From NCBI GenBank assembly GCA_005884715.1, contig VAZZ01000024.1, positions 1 to 10,534 on the forward strand: 10,534 nucleotides of DNA, read 5' to 3'. The notes below the pieces were generated by a model that was not told the DNA's origin, ran no database searches, and saw nothing but the letters and a program-made list of their open reading frames with translations. The DNA is from Alphaproteobacteria bacterium. Its GTDB lineage: Bacteria > Pseudomonadota > Alphaproteobacteria > Rhizobiales > Aestuariivirgaceae. Shown piece by piece: positions 6,708 to 10,534 of this stretch. Every line of letters starts with the position of its first letter. Position 1 is the first letter of the stretch. The position numbers were made by a program, and so were the translations under genes.

Positions 6708-7517
6708 TCAGCGCGTGATCGTCTTCTGCAGGGCCTTGAAGCGCTGGGCGAGGGAAATGACATTGCCGGCCAACCGAGACTGCGGCTGCGCCGGTGCCGG
6801 TAAAGGCTCGACGCGGATCTCATCGACCGGCGGCGCTGTGCCATTCACCGGCTCGACCGGCGTTAGCGCTTCAGCGGCGGCCTGGCGATCGGCAAAGCCG
6901 AGTTCGGTCAGCTTATCCGGCCAAACGCGGTCGAGCGCCCTGATTTCGGCGGCGAGCTTGTCGCTCTCCTCGCCCGCCTCGGCAAGCCTTTCCTCGATCG
7001 GCTGGGCCTTGGTCTGGAGCTTCCAGATGCGGCTTTTCAACGCCGCGATCTCGTCAGCCTGCTGATTGATCAGCGCATCCTTGCCTCTGAGTTTCTCGGC
7101 GGTCAAATGCACCGTATCGGTGCGCTGAGTGATATCGCCCTCGAATGCCGCAATCCGCTCAAGCAAGCGCGCGATCTCAGCGCGATTGCTCTCATCGAGC
7201 TTCTCGCGTCTTGCGAGATCGGTGACGAGCACCTCGATGCGGTTGCGATGGCGCGAGACTTCGGCCGACTGTTCGGCGAGTCTCGCCTTCATCTCGCCCA
7301 TCCGGACTTCGAGCTTGCGCGCCATCATGGCGTTCTCGGCGCGCATGCTGTCGCGCTCGGTCTGCAATTCAGAAACGGTGCCCGGCACCTTGCGCGCCAT
7401 GCGGCGGGCGCCGAGGCGCACACCTGAGCGCCAGGCGGCACGGCCGAGAAACAGGGCAAGCAGGCTCGCCACAGCGAAACCCAGAGCGAACCACAATATG
7501 GTCTCAAGTAGAGACAT
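6708..7517 (-). CDS. Membrane-anchored coiled-coil protein, function unknown
   Basis: A 269-aa protein with one N-terminal membrane segment (about 5-25, ETILWFALGFAVASLLALFL) followed by basic residues, which place the rest in the cytoplasm. A long, heptad-rich coiled coil runs from about 50 to 205. A Pro-rich linker (about 220-250) leads to a short C-terminal helix, NVISLAQRFKALQKTITR, which looks like a docking motif. I do not recognise a named family; such TM-plus-coil proteins are common conserved hypotheticals in Rhizobiales. The ATG at 7517 has AGAGG 5-6 nt upstream. It lies between eipA (175 bp upstream) and the diguanylate cyclase (83 bp downstream) on the same strand. A structural or scaffolding role at the inner membrane is a guess from architecture only. 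Confidence 0.8.
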   Translation of the reverse strand: MSLLETILWFALGFAVASLLALFLGRAAWRSGVRLGARRMARKVPGTVSELQTERDSMRAENAMMARKLEVRMGEMKARLAEQSAEVSRHRNRIEVLVTDLARREKLDESNRAEIARLLERIAAFEGDITQRTDTVHLTAEKLRGKDALINQQADEIAALKSRIWKLQTKAQPIEERLAEAGEESDKLAAEIRALDRVWPDKLTELGFADRQAAAEALTPVEPVNGTAPPVDEIRVEPLPAPAQPQSRLAGNVISLAQRFKALQKTITR

Positions 7518-7547
7518 GAAACCTCTGCACCGCTAGGGCGCCGCGTG

Positions 7548-7640
7548 TTCCGACCGAATCGGAATGGGCGCTCCATCTTCTATTTAGCGCATCGGATCGT
7601 CCGAAACCGCTTCGCGCTTTCCGGTCCGCTGCTCTAGCTC
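7548..7640. repeat. Intergenic mosaic-type repeat with three hairpins
   Basis: The spacer between eipA and the coiled-coil gene holds TTCCGA/TCGGAA (7548-7564), GCGCT/AGCGC (7568-7590) and an imperfect hairpin with CGGATCG..CCGAAA arms opposite TTTCCGGTCCG (about 7593-7627). It ends in CTCTAGCTC (7632-7640). This arrangement, with TCTAGAGC-like ends and CGGAAA/TTTCCG stems, resembles the dispersed intergenic palindromic repeats of Rhizobiales genomes. The match is from general recollection of that repeat style; other copies are not in this window. Confidence 0.4.
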
Positions 7641-7692
7641 CAGAATCTACAATAGCGTAGCGATTGTGGCGGTGCGACGGCTAATCCGCAGC

Positions 7693-8286
7693 TTAGAACG
7701 GGTTCCAGGACGGCTTTCTCGTATATTTGAGATAGCCGATATTGGCGCCGAGCCTTGCACCCACCCCGGTGCGGATAGGGGCTAGAATAATATCCCTATT
7801 TTTCTGGAAATTCACACCCAGGCCGCCGACCAGATAGGCCGAACCTTCCACGCCGCCAAAGCGCTCTTCATAGATGTCGCGCGGGCTTGAGGAATTATAG
7901 ACCAGCACCAAGGCGCGCGAACCATTGCCGCCGAAATCGAATCCGATGGACGGCCCCTGCCAGTAGATCTTCTGGCGCCCGCCGCTCTTGTAATAGATCA
8001 CGCCTTCGCCATAGCGCAGGCCGCCGATGATCGCGCCAGAGCCTTCTTCGCCTACGATATAGGCGGTGGGTTCGCCCTGATTCGAAAACACATATTCGAC
8101 CGCTTCGGCGAGACCGCGCGTCGTCTTGCCGAAGAACTTCTGCCCCGCCATGACGATCTCGCCGGATGAATAGGTCTGCTGCTTGCGACTGGTGGCGGCA
8201 TCCGCCGGCATGATCCCGGCAACACCCGCAACAAGGCCCAGTCCCAGAAGCGCCAAAGCCTGGCGCCGGTCAATAATATTGGTCAT
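7693..8286 (-). CDS. eipA: EipA, DUF1134 envelope integrity protein
   Basis: A 197-aa DUF1134 protein. A signal peptide is clear: DRRQALALLGLGLVAG with a twin Arg, a hydrophobic core and a likely cut after ADA at about residue 30, so the mature protein is periplasmic. The mature part carries the family's glycine-rich core, including GLRYGEGVIYYKSGG, IYWQGPSIGFDFGGNGSR and the VYN / YLVGGLGVNF strands. In Brucella the homologue EipA is needed for envelope stress resistance and virulence, and its gene is a direct CtrA target. The ATG at 8286 is preceded by a strong GGAGGAG. A near-consensus CtrA box lies about 160 bp upstream. The gene follows cysQ on the same strand with a 187-bp gap, so it probably has its own promoter. 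Confidence 0.9.
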   Translation of the reverse strand: MTNIIDRRQALALLGLGLVAGVAGIMPADAATSRKQQTYSSGEIVMAGQKFFGKTTRGLAEAVEYVFSNQGEPTAYIVGEEGSGAIIGGLRYGEGVIYYKSGGRQKIYWQGPSIGFDFGGNGSRALVLVYNSSSPRDIYEERFGGVEGSAYLVGGLGVNFQKNRDIILAPIRTGVGARLGANIGYLKYTRKPSWNPF

Positions 8287-8447
8287 GACAAAACTCCTCC
8301 AGCATTTCGCGAAACCGGTAATTTCCGCCCAAAGCGGCCGCCCAGTCCGAATTGCCTGAAACCCACCTGTATGGCGTCATACTCTAAGGGCAGCTTGTGG
8401 CAGCTTTGAGTCGCAGATTCCGGCCAGTCAAAGTGGCGGTTTTTTGG

Positions 8448-8462
8448 TTAACAGTCAGCTAA
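8448..8462. promoter_or_regulatory. Candidate CtrA box upstream of eipA
   Basis: Read on the minus strand this is TTAG-N7-TTAACC (plus strand TTAA 8448-8451, 7-bp spacer, CTAA 8459-8462). It matches the CtrA consensus TTAA-N7-TTAAC with exact spacing and one mismatch. It lies about 160 bp upstream of eipA and just past the cysQ stop. A rough estimate from base composition gives about one such one-mismatch site per 10 kb by chance. The support therefore rests mainly on eipA being a reported CtrA target in Brucella. Confidence 0.5.
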
Positions 8463-8473
8463 TAGGCGGATCA

Positions 8474-9267
8474 TCAGGCTCCGCGGGCGATGAAGGCGGG
8501 GTTGTCGTAGCCGCGCCCGGCCTTGCCATAAGTGAGGGGTTCTCCCGTCTCGAGCCCGACATAGCCTCCGGCGGCGGTGAGTACGGCGTGACCCGCCGCC
8601 GTGTCCCATTCCATGGTACGGCCAAAGCGGGGATAGAGATCGGCCTCGCCCGAGGCCAGAAGGCAGAATTTGAGGGAAGATCCGGCCGAGACTATCCTCT
8701 TCACCTTCAGGCATTTGAGAAAGGCTTCAGTGCGCTGGTCGCGATGCGAGCGGCTGGCGACGACGACCGGACCATCGGGTGCCGCCACGCGCGCCTTGAG
8801 GGAGTGCCAGGCAAGAGCCTTGACATCGGCCTCCGCCTCCAGATGCGCCTCGAACGCGCCGCCCCCGTCTCGCCACAGAAAAGGCGGCCCAAGGCCGGTG
8901 CCAGGACGACGCCGGCTATCGGCGATCCCTTGTCGATCAAGGCGATATTGACGGTGAATTCGCCATTGCGGCTGAGGAACTCCTTGGTGCCGTCGAGCGG
9001 GTCAACGAGATAGAAACGCTCGCCGGTCTCAGGAATGAAGCCGGCGGCGGCCGCTTCCTCGGAAATTACCGGAATGTCGGGATCTTGGCTCTTGAGACCG
9101 GCAAGGATAATCCTTTCCGCCGCCTCGTCGGCCTCGGTTACCGGGGTCAGATCGGCTTTCTCGCGTGCCGTCAACGGCTTCGCATAGATGGCCATTATTT
9201 CCCGGCCCGCCGTTACGGCAAGACCGGCGAGCGCCAGGAGGCGGGGCGAGGGCGAGGAATTCGTCAT
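8474..9267 (-). pseudogene. cysQ: 3'(2'),5'-bisphosphate nucleotidase CysQ, frameshifted
   Basis: An inositol-monophosphatase-fold enzyme that removes the 3' phosphate of PAP/PAPS in sulfate assimilation. The N-terminal part (9267 to about 8866) has the metal-binding motifs PVISEE (66-71) and DPLDGTKEF (89-97). At codon 135, after FCGETG, the frame goes wrong within a run of five C on the plus strand (8862-8866). The expected continuation GGGAFEAHLEADADVKAL-type sequence and the C-terminal motif MEWDTAAGHAVLTAAGG appear in the next frame and end at 8474. Adding one base restores a 264-aa protein of normal length, so a 1-base loss in the homopolymer is the simplest cause. It may be a sequencing error or a recent mutation; both halves look well conserved. 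The ATG at 9267 has no clear ribosome binding site. The gene is divergent from chpT across 104 bp. Confidence 0.88.
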
Positions 9268-9371
9268 GATGGGCGCGCTATGCCCGCCATACGCAAGATG
9301 GTCAATGCGGAATTATTGGGCGCGATCTGGTAAACAGGGGGGACGAATCATCTCCAGGAAAAATCCAACCG

Positions 9372-10034
9372 ATGCAGCCCAGCCTCTTGAGCGATCTCGA
9401 CCTTGCCGCCCTACTGTGCAGCCGCGTCTGCCATGATGTCATTTCGCCCGTGGGCGCCATCACCAACGGGCTCGAGCTGCTCGAGGTCGAAGATGACGAG
9501 GCGATGCGCACCATGGCGATGGACCTTGTCCGCAAGTCGGCGCGCCAGGCTTCGGCCAAGCTGAAATTCTGCCGCATCGCCTTCGGTGCTGCCGGTTCTG
9601 CCGGCGCCATCATCGATATGGGAGAGGCGGGCGACGTCGCCAAGGCTTTTGTCGGCGAGGAGAGGATCAAGCTCGACTGGCAGGTGCCGCGCGAGAACCG
9701 GCCCAAGCAGCAGGTCAAGCTCCTGCTCAACATGATGCTGATCGCGATGGGCTGCATCCCGCGCGGCGGCATCGTCAAGGCGGAAGCGGTGGAAGGCGGG
9801 TTTGCGGTTCGTGCCTCGGGCGATGGAGCCAAAATCTTCGAGAAGACCGAGCAGGTGCTGAAGGGCACGGTACAACTCGAAGAGATCGACGCGCGGCTGA
9901 TCCAGCCTTATTACACGAAGCGCCTCGCCGAAGCGGCGGGTTTGCCATCGTCGATGGTGATCGAGGGCGCCGATGTGGTGGTGCGCGCCATCGCGGCCGC
10001 GCAAACGGCTGCACCCATGGCTCAGGCCGGGTAG
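9372..10034 (+). CDS. chpT: ChpT histidine phosphotransferase
   Basis: A 220-aa phosphotransferase that carries phosphate from the hybrid kinase CckA to CtrA (and CpdR) in the alphaproteobacterial cell-cycle relay; it acts as a cytosolic dimer. The DHp-like H-box RVCHDVISPVGAITNGLELL places the phospho-accepting histidine at H21. A degenerate, ATP-binding-incompetent kinase-like domain follows (about 80-205), ending with the VIEGADVVVRAI segment. Length agrees with the family. The ATG at 9372 has a rather distant AGGA (about 9356), and GGGGGG lies further upstream. The gene shares a 104-bp divergent region with cysQ and converges on ctrA, its downstream partner, with only 22 bp between stop codons. 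Confidence 0.92.
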   Translation: MQPSLLSDLDLAALLCSRVCHDVISPVGAITNGLELLEVEDDEAMRTMAMDLVRKSARQASAKLKFCRIAFGAAGSAGAIIDMGEAGDVAKAFVGEERIKLDWQVPRENRPKQQVKLLLNMMLIAMGCIPRGGIVKAEAVEGGFAVRASGDGAKIFEKTEQVLKGTVQLEEIDARLIQPYYTKRLAEAAGLPSSMVIEGADVVVRAIAAAQTAAPMAQAG

Positions 10035-10056
10035 CTTACAACCTTCGAGTACGATA

Positions 10057-10534
10057 TCAGATATAAGGAATGACCTCGTTCACCATCCGAAATCTGCAAC
10101 ATCCTCGAAGGGGCGTTGCATCCGAAGATGCGGATTCCTTCCAGATGTTAGAGTAGAGAACGCCGCCATTCGCGCAAGAAAAATCCCGGCACCTTGCGGT
10201 ACCGGGATGGCCCCACACCGTCTCGATGAAGTTCTTGCCACCGGCGGCAGTCGCCAGCTTCTTGCGCAATTTGCAGATGAAGACGTCGATGATCTTGAGT
10301 TCGGGCTCGTCCATGCCGCCATAGAGATGATTGAGGAACATCTCCTTGGTAAGGGTGGTGCCCTTGCGCAGTGAGAGCAGTTCCAACATCTGATATTCCT
10401 TGCCGGTCAGATGCACGCGCTGGCCGCCGACTTCGACGGTCTTGGTATCGAGATTGACGAGAAGATCGCCAGTGGTGATGACCGACTGGGCATGGCCCTT
10501 GGAACGGCGCACCACGGCGTGAATCCGGGCGACG
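10057..10534 (-). CDS. ctrA: CtrA response regulator, partial at window edge, with abnormal C-terminus
   Basis: The visible part begins inside CtrA (VARIHAVVRRSKGHAQSVIT) at the end of the receiver domain, about residue 110 of a usual 231-aa protein; the start lies beyond the window. The OmpR-type winged-helix domain is nearly identical to known CtrA, including LTGKEYQMLELLSLRKGTTL and YGGMDEPELKIIDVFICKLR. At 10210 the match stops after FIETVWG. Where CtrA normally continues RGYVLRDP, this frame reads HPGTARCRDFS and runs 50 unrelated residues to a stop at 10057. The lost segment is the last wing strand, which helps DNA binding, and the usual Ala-Ala type tail recognised by ClpXP is also missing. 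A strong terminator begins at the very codon where homology ends. A small deletion, real or from assembly, is the simplest reading. Confidence 0.88.
   Translation of the reverse strand, partial: VARIHAVVRRSKGHAQSVITTGDLLVNLDTKTVEVGGQRVHLTGKEYQMLELLSLRKGTTLTKEMFLNHLYGGMDEPELKIIDVFICKLRKKLATAAGGKNFIETVWGHPGTARCRDFSCANGGVLYSNIWKESASSDATPLRGCCRFRMVNEVIPYI
10179..10208 (-). terminator. Intrinsic terminator of ctrA, fused to the coding sequence
   Basis: On the minus strand an 11-bp stem ATCCCGGTACC (10208-10198) / GGTGCCGGGAT (10193-10183), with one G-U pair, is closed by a GCAA tetraloop and followed by five T (10183-10179). This is a near-ideal rho-independent terminator. It starts directly after the VWG codons of ctrA, so with this sequence the ribosome would be translating through it. 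Confidence 0.85.

Noticed and set aside
5299..7065. A 588-codon open frame on the plus strand opposite the diguanylate cyclase and coiled-coil genes
   Set aside because: It is antisense to two genes with clear domain content, its translation has no recognisable motif, and long antisense frames are common in GC-rich DNA.

Overview
The window reads as GC-rich (roughly 60%) chromosomal DNA from an alphaproteobacterium, most likely Hyphomicrobiales (Rhizobiales). The support is the set of recognisable proteins: ChpT and CtrA of the CckA-ChpT-CtrA cell-cycle phosphorelay, a DUF1134/EipA envelope protein, a MarR regulator of the LdtR type, a DUF2171 protein and a CspA-type cold-shock protein. There is no transposase, phage gene, rRNA, tRNA or CRISPR array.

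Layout from left to right. Positions 1-404 hold no convincing gene. An acyl-CoA synthetase lies on the minus strand (405-2024). A structured non-coding stretch (2025-2306) contains a perfect 13-bp inverted repeat and a UUCG hairpin. A DUF2171 gene follows on the plus strand (2571-2807), preceded in frame by about 88 open codons. An LdtR-like MarR regulator on the minus strand (2898-3428) diverges from cspA on the plus strand (3707-3910), which ends in a clear terminator. Positions 3967-4485 are gene-poor, with a DnaA-box-like 9-mer and inverted repeats. A 49-aa stress-type small protein follows (4486-4635), then three consecutive perfect hairpins (4677-4762).

Four minus-strand genes come next: a triple-PAS diguanylate cyclase (4843-6624), a membrane-anchored coiled-coil protein (6708-7517), eipA (7693-8286) and cysQ (8474-9267, broken by one frameshift). 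chpT is on the plus strand (9372-10034). It converges on ctrA, which enters from the right edge on the minus strand.

The right half links cell-cycle control to the envelope. ChpT is the phosphotransferase that supplies phosphate to CtrA, and eipA, a known CtrA target in Brucella, has a near-consensus CtrA box upstream of it here. LdtR and EipA both concern the envelope, and the diguanylate cyclase could feed c-di-GMP into the CckA-ChpT-CtrA pathway. That functional link is inference from families and proximity.

Two anomalies stand out. CtrA loses its C-terminal wing strand exactly where a strong terminator hairpin begins, and cysQ has a 1-base deletion in a G/C homopolymer. Either could be real or an assembly error. 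I did not find a clearly new multi-gene system. The most useful leads are the wing-less CtrA, the hairpin-rich non-coding regions (possible small RNAs) and the CtrA box at eipA.
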